A stretch of DNA of 64,000 nt. It comes from Valencia hispanica (lineage: Eukaryota; Chordata; Actinopteri; Cyprinodontiformes; Valenciidae). Positions 9,860 through 19,630 of the stretch are shown piece after piece. The notes beneath the pieces were generated by a model. The model was not told where the DNA came from. It saw only the letters and a program-made list of their open reading frames with translations, and searched no databases. The position numbers were made by a program, and so were the translations under genes. The first letter of the stretch is position 1. Every line of letters begins with the position of its first letter. The DNA is taken from contig OY747703.1 of NCBI GenBank assembly GCA_963556495.2, positions 56,824,796 through 56,888,795 on the forward strand, given 5' to 3'.

Positions 9860-11266
9860 GGCAAGGCAAGGCAAGGCATTTATTTGTATAGCACACTTTT
9901 AATTTTTTATTTTTTATCCCACGATTTTTTTCCCATTATTTATCACCCAGTGCTTCTCAGTTCAGGTCCTGGGGTTCCACTCTCCCTCTGTGCCGGCCCC
10001 GGGAGTGGCCCTTCACTGAAACCCAAGCCTCCTTCGTGCTTGGGGAGTGAGCAGGCCCTTCTTTTCACCCGACGGGGCGGGGTTTCTCCGGCTGGACGTA
10101 GCGCGTGGAAGGATCACGTTATTCCAGCCAGATCTTCCCCAACCCTGCGGGCGCCCTGGCCGGCCAGGAGGAGGCAGTATACAGCCCCAGGACTAGTGCA
10201 TGTTTTTGTGGGAGTAGCTCACATTAGCTGCTCAAGGAACACGGGGAGAACATGCAAACTCCACACAGAAAGGCCCTTTCGCCAACCCCACCCAGGGTGT
10301 GGGTGCTGATGATGTGGGGGAACAAACACACCCTCAGCACCCACAGCGTCCCCGGCGGTAATCGAACCCGGGACCTTCTAGCTGTGAGGTGAGCCAGGCT
10401 ACCAGCTGCGCCACCTCGTATAGCACACTTTTAACAACAAGGTAATTCAATGTGCTTTACATGATCAAGGGGTAAAATAAAACACAGACAAAGCATATAA
10501 AGTAAGAACAGCAATAAACACAAAACATATGATACATGAAAACATTACACAAAGGCAGCTCTAAACATATGAGTTTTTAGTTGTGATTTAAAAGAACTCA
10601 GTGTTTCAGCAGCTTTGCAGTTTTCTGGAAGTTTGTTCCAGATTAGAGGAGCATAGAAACTGAAAGCTGCTTCTCCATGTTTGGTTCTGATTCTAGGGAT
10701 GTTGAGTAGACTGGAATTAGAGGACCTGAGTGGTCTGGGGGGGGTTGGTATAATGACAACAGGTCTTCAACATATTTTGGTGCTAAGCCATGTAATGATT
10801 TATAAACTAGTAAAAGTATTTAGAAGTCTATTCTCTGAGCTACAGGGAGCCAGTGTAAGGACTTTAGAACTGGGGTGATGTGCTCTACTTTCCTGGTTCT
10901 AGTGAGGAACATGAGCAGCAGCGTTCTGGATCAGCTGCAGCTGTCTGATTGACTTTTTAGGCAGACCTGTGAAGACGCTGTTGCAGTAATCGGACTAAAG
11001 ATAAACGCATGGATGAGTTTTTCTAGGTCCTGTTGCGACATCAGTCCTTTAATCCTAGAAATGTTCTTCAGGTGATAGAAGGCTGACCTTGTTATTGACC
11101 TTTATGTGACCCTGGAGGTTCAGGTCTGAGTCCATTACTACACCTAGATTTCAGGCCTGATCAGTAGTTTCTAGCTGAATTAACTGGAGCTGTGTGCTGA
11201 CTGTTGATCGTTCCTCTTTAGGTCCAAAAGTAATTACTTCTGTTTTTGTTTTGTTTGGTTTTGTTT
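9860..11266 (-). mobile_element. L2 family B LINE, 5'-truncated, inserted into an RTE LINE
   Basis: Read on the minus strand this is the 3' part of the L2 family B LINE. The RT C-terminus is near 11250-11150 (motif NKTKTEVITFGPKEE), followed by a segment with KNISRIKGLMSQQDLEKLIHAF (about 11070-11010) and EHITPVLKSLHWLPVA remnants. The untranslated tail ends in the (GCAAG)n microsatellite at 9860-9878. It is flanked by CTCTA on both sides. A SINE interrupts it at 9903-10417. Confidence 0.82.
9903..10417 (-). mobile_element. tRNA-derived SINE with 17-bp target duplication
   Basis: This 515-bp GC-rich insert lies inside the L2 tail. The 17-base direct repeat GTATAGCACACTTTTAA stands on both sides (9886-9902 and 10418-10434), a perfect target-site duplication. 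On the minus strand the head has a pol III A box TGGCGCAGCTGG (complement of 10402-10413) and a B-box-like GGTTCGATTAC (complement of 10358-10368) with tRNA-like spacing. The other end is T-rich on + (A-rich tail on -). The body holds GGGGAGAACATGCAAACTCC, a block shared with 11605-11620 plus 11820-11830 and with about 49677-49700. The + strand open frame crossing it is not a gene. Confidence 0.85.
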
Positions 11267-11271
11267 CTCTA

Positions 11272-11545
11272 AGCCCCTTCTTGTTTGCTTTGGTTATGGA
11301 CCGGCTGACAGATGAGGTTAGACAGGAGTCTCCATGGAGTGTGATGTTTGCAGATGACATTAATGATCTGCGGTGGGAGCAGCGTGCAGGTAGAGGAAAA
11401 GCTAGAGAGGTGGAGGTATGCACTGGGAAAGAGAGGAATGAAGATTAGTCGCAGCAAAACAGAATACAATGTAAGAGAGACACAAGTGGAACGGTGACGT
11501 TACAGGGAGTGGAAGTAAAGAATGTAGAGGGCTTTAAGTACTTCA
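11272..11545 (+). mobile_element. RTE-clade LINE, RT fragment right of the nested insertion
   Basis: It continues the RTE frame interrupted at 9859: SPFLFALVMDRLTDEVRQ, then the catalytic FADD at 11347-11358, then a degenerate REVEVCTGKERNED stretch. Downstream frame pieces (11494-11545) carry the LQGVEVKNVEGFKYFS motif. Stops and frameshifts make it a remnant. Confidence 0.78.
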
Positions 11546-11885
11546 GTCATGTTTTTGGACTGTGGGAGGAAGCTAGAGTACCTGGAGGGAACCCCACGCT
11601 TGCAGAGGGAGAACATGCAAGGCAAGGCAATTTTATTTGTATAGCACACTTTCAACAACAGGGTAATTTAAGGTTTAGTGCTTTACATGATTGTGTGATT
11701 TAAAAACAAAACAAACTATAACATTGGAAATTAAAAGGAAAAGTAGCAAATTAACATGAATCACACATTACACATGATACACAATAAAGCAAGAGAGCAT
11801 GAACACATTTCAAACATTTCATGCAAACTCAGGACCTTCTCGCTGCAGGGCCAACAATGCTACCAGTTGCACCATTATGGAGCCT
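11546..11885 (-). mobile_element. SINE-like repeat, itself interrupted by an L2 tail
   Basis: The blocks TTTTTGGACTGTGGGAGGAA (about 11551-11570) and GAGAACATGCAA (11609-11620) are continued after a gap by CATGCAAACTCAGGACCTTC (11820-11839) and GCTACCAGTTGCACCA (about 11858-11873). The reverse complement of the latter half resembles a tRNA-derived SINE head. The intervening 11621-11819 is L2 family B tail on the minus strand, and CATGCAA occurs at both junctions (11614-11620 and 11820-11826). Confidence 0.65.
11621..11819 (-). mobile_element. Short L2 family B 3' tail, nested insertion
   Basis: It begins with the (GCAAG) terminus GGCAAGGCAATTTTATTTG and continues with the family tail to about 11819. 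It is flanked by the 7-base repeat CATGCAA, consistent with target-primed insertion of a heavily 5'-truncated copy. Confidence 0.72.
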
Positions 11886-13504
11886 CAAAAGAAATAACTT
11901 TAAATGTAGAAAGAACAGAACACAAGAATAAACTATGAAACTAAACACAGAGGAAGGAACTAATGTGGCAACACCTTTTAAAAAATAATCAATGCAGAAA
12001 TGAACAGAGTATGGCAAGACCTTTATGACATAAATAAACAACAAGGAACCCAAACACCTCAGGATTGCGATGTGTTATTACTGTTGTCTTTCCTTCCTGG
12101 CATTGTGTTAACAGATTGTTGTTTGCTCTGGAGAAAACTCCTGATGTTAAAGAGTTGGATGCATTTGCTGACGATAACTGAATGAAATGACTCTTGACTA
12201 GCAGGTGCAGATAATTGAATAAATACAAATAAAACAAACAAATCAGAAAAAAACAGATTGATTCGGTTTCCTGTTTTTTCCACAATGAAGGTACAATGTG
12301 TTTAACGTTTTCTCCACCGTGTTTAGTTATTGTCATAAAATGTACCCACAAACCCAGAAAACATTATTACTGGGCGTTCACAGACAGGTCTGCGAGTTAC
12401 GGGCCAGAGAGTATGCAGCTTTAATGACTGCAGACATTTTAAAGCAGCACTTTGGGGTAAACGGCTGAAAGCACGCTACAGCTACAGACGTAGCTTCTAT
12501 ACCACAAGGCTCACATGCATGCGGCCGAGGCTGGCTTCAATTAAAACACTATTACTGTCAAAACCAATCAACGATTGCTTGTATGGATCTCAGCAGCAAT
12601 AATTAGGCTTGCATTTATCAGTGCTGTCCACGTACGTTGAGGTTCTACCGTGCAATTAAAGTCCCACAGATGATATTATCTAATTTTCTGGTTTACCATA
12701 TTGATTCAGTTGAATATTTTTGAAAATCAGAGTTTATCATGAGAACAAAGTATTTATAGCCTTTGCTGGTCAAGCACATCATAAATCTAATTGAAACAGT
12801 CGGCCACAGGCTGCCAGGCACTGGCCTCCGTCCATGCAGCCTGGCTGAATCTGGACCTGGAGCTTATTATTCATGGTTCATGCTCATCTGAGTCATCGGC
12901 TGAGATTTTTTAGTGTGACAGCCTCAACATAGACAACTATATTTAATCTTCCTGCCTCTCCCATGTGATGTTGGTATCAGATTTGAGCATAACTGTGTTC
13001 AAATGTGCATGTTTATTACTGTCTTCAGCTTTTTTAAGGATGAACGCGAACTGAGCACAGCTAATGCTACTATATAGAATAATTGTACTCTCTAGAGTAG
13101 ATATATATCACTGTTATCACTTAGTAAACTTAGAGACTTGCTGGACAAACTTGCTGTACTATTAAAAGCTAAGGGTTTAACTGTACCCTTACAAAAATCA
13201 CTGTTTGGTACGTTTTCTGTAAACTTGAATCAAGAAAAATAAATACTAATGTGCTTATGACTTTTTGTTTTACTTTGATCAGCATTAAACAAAGATACTT
13301 TTTTCCTGAATTCCCTCCTTTCAATTCCTGAAATTAATGTGATTTTCTATAACTTTAAAATTCGAAAGTGTAGAACTGGGTATATATATATAGTACAAGC
13401 AGACATAGCCAGTAGAAAACAATATAACCACATGAAAACAGTAAGTGTGAATGTTTAGAAATGTTTAAATAATACTTTGCCCATATTTAAGAATAAAACA
13501 TGCC
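11886..13504. other. Unassigned intergenic stretch with a candidate conserved noncoding element (about 12370-12990)
   Basis: I found no gene and no recognisable mobile element. The segment 12370-12990 has balanced composition and no repeats within this window. It has a dense set of homeodomain-like TAAT/ATTA words, for example CAATTAAAACACTATTACTG, AGCAATAATTAGGCTTG and GTGCAATTAAAGTCCC. That look is common for distal enhancers near developmental genes such as dkk2, 18 kb downstream. This is inference only; no alignment was possible. The rest is AT-rich, with a short TATATA run at 13381-13391. Confidence 0.35.
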
Positions 13505-13720
13505 TAAATCACTTTGGAGTTGTTTTGATATTTCGACAACCTAGTCTTCCAGCTGTACTTGAATGCAGCATGGGCAGCTATTGGGAAAATCCCTTCTCAA
13601 CAACGAGGATTCCACCGACTTGTGGATTTAGCGTTGATTGGATGCTACTGGTAGCCATGTGGAGGTTTGTGCTGGTTTTTCTCTAGTATCAGTGATGTTT
13701 CCATTCAGCTTTGCATACCT
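13505..13720. repeat. Dispersed unclassified repeat, second copy of 4530-4760
   Basis: It aligns with 4540-4745: TTTGGAGTTGTTTTGATATT, CCAGCTGTACTTGAATGC, GGGAAAATCCCTTCTCA, TTGGATGCTACTGGTAGCC and TTTCTCTAGTATCAGTGATG. The divergence is visible but the order of blocks is the same. No coding capacity. Confidence 0.65.
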
Positions 13721-14219
13721 TTTCTCAGTGTTTGGTGCTATTGCCTTTGACCTGTATTAATTCCTGGCCGATGTCTTTAGAATAGTGACGTGTCGCGAAC
13801 GAAACGGCTCTTTGAAGTGACCGATTGGATTGGGTCTGGGAGCCGCACTGGAGATTCCTTTTTTTTGTCTTTCTTCTGTTTAAGCTGTACGTCGGTAGCG
13901 GGAGCAGGAGGAAGTGGAGGGAGGTCACACACACAGATAGTGGCACAAACACAGAGAAATGGGAGGGTGTAAGAGGAGAAAAAAAGCTCTACGGAAAAAA
14001 ACGCGCTGAAAAGGTGAGAAAATGATTGACAGAGGGTAATGCAGCAACATTTGGACGCATTTAAATTATATTGACAATTCAAAGGCAGAGTGTAGCCTAG
14101 GCAAAGTTAAAATATATCAAGCAGACTCTGCGTTTATCTACATTATCTTAGCTTTTATATGTTTTTCTAAATAGTTTAAAGCTTATAAATATTTCACATA
14201 CAATCAGAGTTTGTTTTGT

Positions 14220-14600
14220 ACTTTAAAATGTATTTATATTAGAGCACTGGTCTTTACTTTAGTTTCATCAGACCACAGGACATGTCTGCAGAAATGAAGG
14301 TGTATGTCCCTGTGTGCATTTGCAAACTGAGATCTGACTTTTCATGTTTCTTTTGGAGTAATGGCTTCCTCATTGCTGAGTGGCCTTTCAGCCCATGTCG
14401 GTACAGGACACATTTCACTGTGGATAATCACTCTGTCTTAGCTGCTTCAGCAGCATCTTCACAACCCGTTCATCCGTGCAACACAGAAGCCGTCTCCTTC
14501 CTGAGCAGTAGGATGGTTGGACATCCCATCATGGCTGTACTGGCGTATGATTGCTTGAACATCTTGGCTGATTTATTTTGATTTTCCCGTAATGTCAAAC
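14220..14600 (-). mobile_element. Tc1/mariner-like transposase remnant
   Basis: Reading the minus strand gives a broken Tc1-type transposase: a VVKMLLKQLRQ stretch, several stops, and a segment ending with CRHVLWSDE-like residues (complement of about 14270-14290), the usual motif around the first catalytic aspartate. The direct strand shows the familiar CATCAGACCACAGGACATGT block. Ends and target duplication were not identified, so the limits are approximate. Confidence 0.5.
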
Positions 14601-15641
14601 TATAAATCCGTGTGTTCCAGGTGTGGCCTTAAAATACATGCACAGCTGAGACTCTAATTAGCAGAAATGTGTCAGTTAGCCTATCAGAAGAACTTAAAAC
14701 CCAAAAAATACATTTGGAACAAAAACAACGCTGTGTATCACCAAAGGACAACTTACCAATCGTGAAAGGTTTAATTAAGGTGAATGAAATTATGAGCAGT
14801 TTCGAATACCAGTCAGTTTTAACTCGAAACCTTCTCTGATCTTCTTGGAAGCTGAAGATGGATCAACTGTACATCCAAATCTAGAAAATAATCACTTTAT
14901 GGATGAAAAATTGCAATTCTGGAAGGTTCTAGACAAAGTCCAGAAATATGCCCAACAGGAAATCTGGTGTCTGCATATGTAACCAGATTATAACACATTT
15001 TTACATTCTCCTTCTAATAGGTTTGTTTTTCAGTTTTCAGTACAGGATGAATGTCACATTATATGCAAAAAATGACCGACGTTATCCTGTAGGTATGCAT
15101 GCATGTATAGCTGCCTTCTCCTTCTTTAAAAGGACCTGAAGGGTCATCTCTGCAGCAGTGACTCCCACAGCCCGAGGCAAAGAGGGCAAATGGCCTTATG
15201 CATCCTAGAATGCCACAGTGCTTCATGTTTTCATGTGGTCAGCATTCTGCCAGGGCTGGGTCACTGCTATCAGTTAAACGATCTGAGTCAGTTGAAGTTA
15301 GTAACAGGGTGCATTCATGTTCCCAAATGAAGAGGCGGTCTAATCTCTCTTCCAGGGAAACGAGAGGACAGGAACGCTCCTGAGCAACGTGTCCGTCTTT
15401 GAACAGAGCCGAACCGGCCGCTCGCTGCAGTCTTTGCTTTATCCACCTGGAATTTGAAGTGAAAGGAAGTCCTGAAAGCAAAGCTGAAGATTTCATTAAC
15501 GGCATCTATCTGGCAACCCTGGTCAGGGCAATTAGACTTCAGAAGAAAGACATGACCCAGTTTGAAGGGTCAATCAGTGAAGTCCTTTCAGTTCACTATT
15601 ACCAGCTTAAAAATACAAAGTTTAGCAGGATTAAGATCTGG
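14601..15641. other. Unassigned intergenic stretch
   Basis: There is no gene or recognised element. Overlapping short frames on both strands at 15198-15644 conflict with one another and carry no known domain. Confidence 0.4.
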
Positions 15642-15994
15642 TAGGGGTGTAAAGGTACATGTATTCAGATGTTTTTGGTACGGAATGTTTGGTACGGCAT
15701 GGAGGCGTACCGAGTGTCCACACGGAAGCATAACTGGGTTGCACTTTAGCCAGCAACACATGCGACTCTTTAAACAAATACAGTACAGCCCAGAAGTTAT
15801 GACCAGCGACTCTTTTAATCGAGTGAAGGAGCTTGAAGGCCCAGGCAAGACGTATTGCAACGCTCATGTAATTAACTTCTAACCATGCAATATATTGACT
15901 CTGGTCCACACTCCATACCTGTCGGTGACGGTAATGCACCAATTTGTTGTTTGCAGCCCGTTTATAAACACAAAGAATAAAAATAAAGAAGTGT

Positions 15995-16262
15995 GTGTCA
16001 TGTTTTGGAGAGAGGACCCAGGCACAGAGAGACGTTCGGCGTCGGATAAACTCATATTTAATAATAATTGGTCGAAACTCAGGGAGCACAGAGACGAGGA
16101 CAGGATGTGAACACGATGATGCACGACGACGATCCGACAAAGGATAGGGAACACACGGGGGTTTAATATTCAGGGAGAGAATCAGGGAAACTTAGGACAG
16201 CTGGGAACAATCAAAGACGCAGGAACAAACATAGACAGGGAAAAAGTCCCACCGTGACAGTG
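15995..16262. repeat. Unclassified repeat inside the hAT composite
   Basis: The segment runs from GTGTCATGTTTTGGAGAGAG to CCCACCGTGACAGTG. The ends TGTCATG and CGTGACA are weak inverted repeats. The composition (GGACAGG, GACGAGG, CAGGGA words) differs from the AT-rich surroundings. It is probably a non-autonomous DNA element, but the family is not recognised. Confidence 0.35.
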
Positions 16263-16739
16263 TGCTCTGTTATTTGTTAGGCTAACTTCCATCGCAGCGA
16301 TAGTTCTGATGAAACCATAGACACTTCTAGCCCATTTTTGGGGGGGCGTCACAGCACTCCCCCAAACTGAATCATAGCTGCTAAAATTTGAGATTTTGTT
16401 TTATTTATTTTTTTACTGTATGTCCTTTTTTAACAAAAGTGTAAAAAAAATATTCAATACTTGGGTTAAGAATTTGACAAAAAAAACAACAACAACAAAA
16501 AATACAGCAAATTCTCAAATTTTTTTAATATCCGTTTTTATGCAGTAATGTATTTTTCCGAGCCTTCCTTTAACGCATCATACACGTGCGTCTGGTGAAT
16601 CTCCAGCGGGAGTCTGCTATAGAGAGTTGCATGTTCAGCAAACCAGCAGAAGAAAGCAAGAAACTTTGCTGTTTTTAGCAAACAAACTGTTAATACATGC
16701 CAATACATCATGTTAAGCTACATATTGTTACTAGTTACA

Positions 16740-18370
16740 TCCATAGATTGTATATCAAATGGACGGCGTCAACACTTCCTCGCTATTCCAACTCGCTGCT
16801 GGGGCTTGGCCGAGACTACGCCTGTTTTATATTCCGTAGGAAGGCTGACGTCAGTAAACCAAGCTGAGCCAGTAGTAATGCCCGATTCAAATTCAACCTG
16901 AGGAGGGCACTCCACTAACGGTTTTTGGTAAAAAAAAAAAAAGGAATATTTTCTTTACTAGAATGTACTAAAATACAAAAGAAATTATGACCAGACCTGT
17001 AGATGGCACTATTAGATACTCATTTATACAGTTTCATCAGCAAGAAAAAGTTGATTTGGGGGTGAGTTTTACTTTAAAGTGCAGGTTGCAGGTTAGAGCC
17101 CCCCTTAAACCACTGTTTAGAGAAGTATAATCGTTTCTAAATAAAAAATGTACTGACACATTAATTATTTTAGCTATTGCAGTCGTTTTTGTGAGACGAT
17201 TTAACCTCCGCCAGACTGGAAGTGACGTAGCAGAAGGGAGTCCTGTCAGCTCCATCAATAGAAAACTATGAATTTTAATGCTGGCTCTGACACAGACAAA
17301 AACACTTTAAATATTTTCCTCACTACATATGACGGAGCACAACCATACAGCTATGAGCCTGCAGCGCCCCAGAGAGCAGAGAGAGACCAGGGGAAGGATT
17401 AATGGCCAAAACAAAACCTCGCTAAGCGAACCTAACGTTATTAGCCTGGCTGCTGTAAGCTAGCTTTACTCTTTTCTTTAACAACCCACATATCATGTTG
17501 ATTCTCATCTTTGAAATCATTCTTTCAACAAAGTTGGTCGTTAGCAGATATTAGACAGCAGGACTTACAATGCACAGATCCCGTCAGCGTAGAGCTGAAC
17601 CTCTGATGGATCCATGATCGTGTCTCCTGCCTGCAGCAGGTCCAGAAACAGCCGCTGACAGCCGTCCCAATGAAGCACTGCTGCGCCTTGTGTCGGACCT
17701 GATGTTTGCTTCAGTGTCCCATGTTAAGCTCCATCACATCGCTGGGAGTTTAATCCTCCTGTCTGAAGTGAGCGCCACAAACGATCACGTTTTTCATAGC
17801 CAAAGCAGAAGTTAAGTCCTGTTTCGGCTGCACAAAAAGCACCCAGAAACAAGATGGTGCCGTTTTTTTGTTTTTTTTTAGGAAACCTGTGAAGTCGATG
17901 TCCTGACAGGCTGGTGTTTGTACAGCAAACACATTAATTAACCATTTTTAGTAAAAATGAACGCAATCCAAAATTAGTGAACACACTGACTCTCAATAAC
18001 ATGACCGTTCCACCTGATAACTACCTACTGAGCTGAGGCAGCGCGTAGCATATGACTCCCCCCTCTTACGTCACAGGTCAAGATTATGAAACGCTTTAAT
18101 TGAAATGTGTGCCTTTATGCATTTTGAAATGTAAAATGCCCTCAATAAATGTCTCAAATAGCAATTTTTGAACAACATTTCATGTGCATTTCAGAACGTA
18201 TTTAACCTGCAATATGCTCTTTAAATGACATCTAAACGGATTAGTTATAAAACCAGGCTGTAAACATGTTTATTTCTGCCTTTTTAACATGGGAGTCAAT
18301 GGGAACTTGCTCCTTTTTGCAGTTTTTGTCACCTCACGTATTGGCATCATATTAACGAGAATATCTGTTT
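16740..18370. repeat. Dispersed repeat bounded by CATAG-TTGTATATCAAATGG and TTAACATGGGAGTCAATGG
   Basis: The left block CATAGATTGTATATCAAATGG (with its initial CCATAGA) recurs at 25372-25394, and the right block around 18285-18310 (TTTTAACATGGGAGTCAATG) recurs at 27136-27156. Two members of one large repeat family are therefore present (here and 25370-27240). This copy carries the THAP exon region on its minus strand. Confidence 0.55.
17581..17945 (-). pseudogene. Decayed THAP-domain zinc-finger exon (copy 2)
   Basis: On the minus strand the N-terminal half of a THAP domain is recognisable in pieces near 17940-17880 (CVCCTNTS and HRLHRFPKK in shifted frames). The C-terminal half is in one frame at 17850-17755: CFWVLFVQPKQDLTSALAM then VIVCGAHFRQED. 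CGAH supplies the C-x2-H zinc ligands. Further along (about 17745-17590) a frame reading HWDGCQRLFLDLLQAGDTIM is followed by GTAAGT, a possible splice donor. Stops and frameshifts exclude function. The homologous piece at 4183-4546 retains the N-terminal cysteines better. Whether it comes from a transposase or a captured host exon is unknown. Confidence 0.6.
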
Positions 18371-19476
18371 TGGGGTTTTTTACCAGAAAATGAAAGAAAA
18401 AAATCTCTTTCTAAATTAACCAGATAGATTTTACATAAAAGAAAAACTACTTACATAGTATAAAGACGAGTATTTCTCAGTGTCTAAGTCCCGAATGAAG
18501 TAGAAGTGAATTTAACTAAACAAACAGGACATGTTCTGAGTTTCTGTTTCTTTAAGAAGCACCCAGAGAGTTGAGGTATGTCTGCCACCTTGGGCTGCGG
18601 CTGGGTAATCTTGGATGCTTTAGTTATACAGTTGTTGTACAGTTTTATAATTGTATTGTTGTATAGTTGTACCTATACATTGGTATTATTTATTTTTATT
18701 TTCTATTAGTAAATCAACTATTCAGAAAAAAAGAATTAAATATTTTTTGTACAAATTATTTTGTTTTAGAAAAACAAAAGTTTTTGTTGATTGAGAAAAA
18801 ACAGCTTGTTTTAGTAAAAAAAAAAAAAATACTCAGGAAAACTGAGCTTTTTATTCATTTATTTAATTGTTAATGAAATAAAAACTGAGCTTTTTTTTCT
18901 TTTTTTGAGTGATTGTAATGCACTTCCTTAACATTTCTTGAGATTTAGTTGATTCCTGGAATAAACCCAATTCTCTTTCATTTCTGTGCAGAACTTTTGC
19001 TCAACATTGCTTTCTAATTATTTGAAAGAAATCTTTATTGCCAAAACAGACAAAGCAGAGTCAGGGAGAAAATGGACCAGCAGGAGCTTTGCTCTTTTCA
19101 CCTGTTCAGTCTAAATGTCACTTTATTCCCTGATCGTACCGAAAATGATCCAAACCGTAAAACTGAAAACAAGGTATCGAACTGGGATTTTTGGAATAGT
19201 GTTACACCCCTAAGATCTGGAAAAACCTTCAGGAAGATTTATCAATACCACTTTAATAGATTAAGAAGATCTGGCTGTTTAGAGCCAAAACCTTAGGAAA
19301 TTAAGGAAAATAACAAGTTGGAACTGTGGTAAAAGCAAGAACATGATATTTAAAACTCTCACTGATTGATTGATTATGTTGCCCCCTAGAATGAACTGCT
19401 ATAACACACATCCTACTTCGTTAATTTGTGACTTTTATTAACAAAAATGCCCCTGGTTTTTATTGTCCCATCACTC

Positions 19477-19630
19477 CTTCTTCTTCTTCTTCTTCTTCTT
19501 CTTCTTCTTCTTCTTCTTCTTCTTCTTCTTCTTCTTCTTCTTCTTCTTCTTCTTCTTCTTCTTCTTCTTCTTCTTCTTCTTCTTCTTCTTCTTCTTCTTC
19601 TTCTTCTTCTTCTTCTTCTTCTTCTTCTTC
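19477..19630. repeat. Pure TTC/GAA microsatellite, about 51 units
   Basis: 154 bases of uninterrupted TTC (GAA on the other strand). Long purine-pyrimidine GAA/TTC tracts can form triplex (H-DNA) and are prone to expansion. Open frames of poly-Ser, poly-Leu, poly-Glu or poly-Lys across it are artefacts. Confidence 0.98.

Larger units (their letters stand above)
15642..19212. mobile_element. hAT-bounded composite element, 3.6 kb, perfect 8-bp target duplication
   Basis: The left end is TAGGGGTGTAAAGGTA and the right end is TAGTGTTACACCCCTA, giving inverted termini TAGGGGTGTAA. Both ends are flanked by the same eight bases AGATCTGG (15634-15641 and 19213-19220), the hallmark of a hAT insertion. 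The left 350 bp resembles the hAT fragment at 28530-28740 (words GTGTAACGGTACATGTA, GGCGTACC, TAGCCAGCAACACA). The interior contains other repeats (15995-16262 and 16740-18370), so the element was itself a target. No hAT transposase frame is seen, so it is non-autonomous. Confidence 0.75.

Noticed and set aside
9818..10309. A 163-aa + frame
   Set aside because: It crosses the RTE, L2 and SINE junctions and has no domain.
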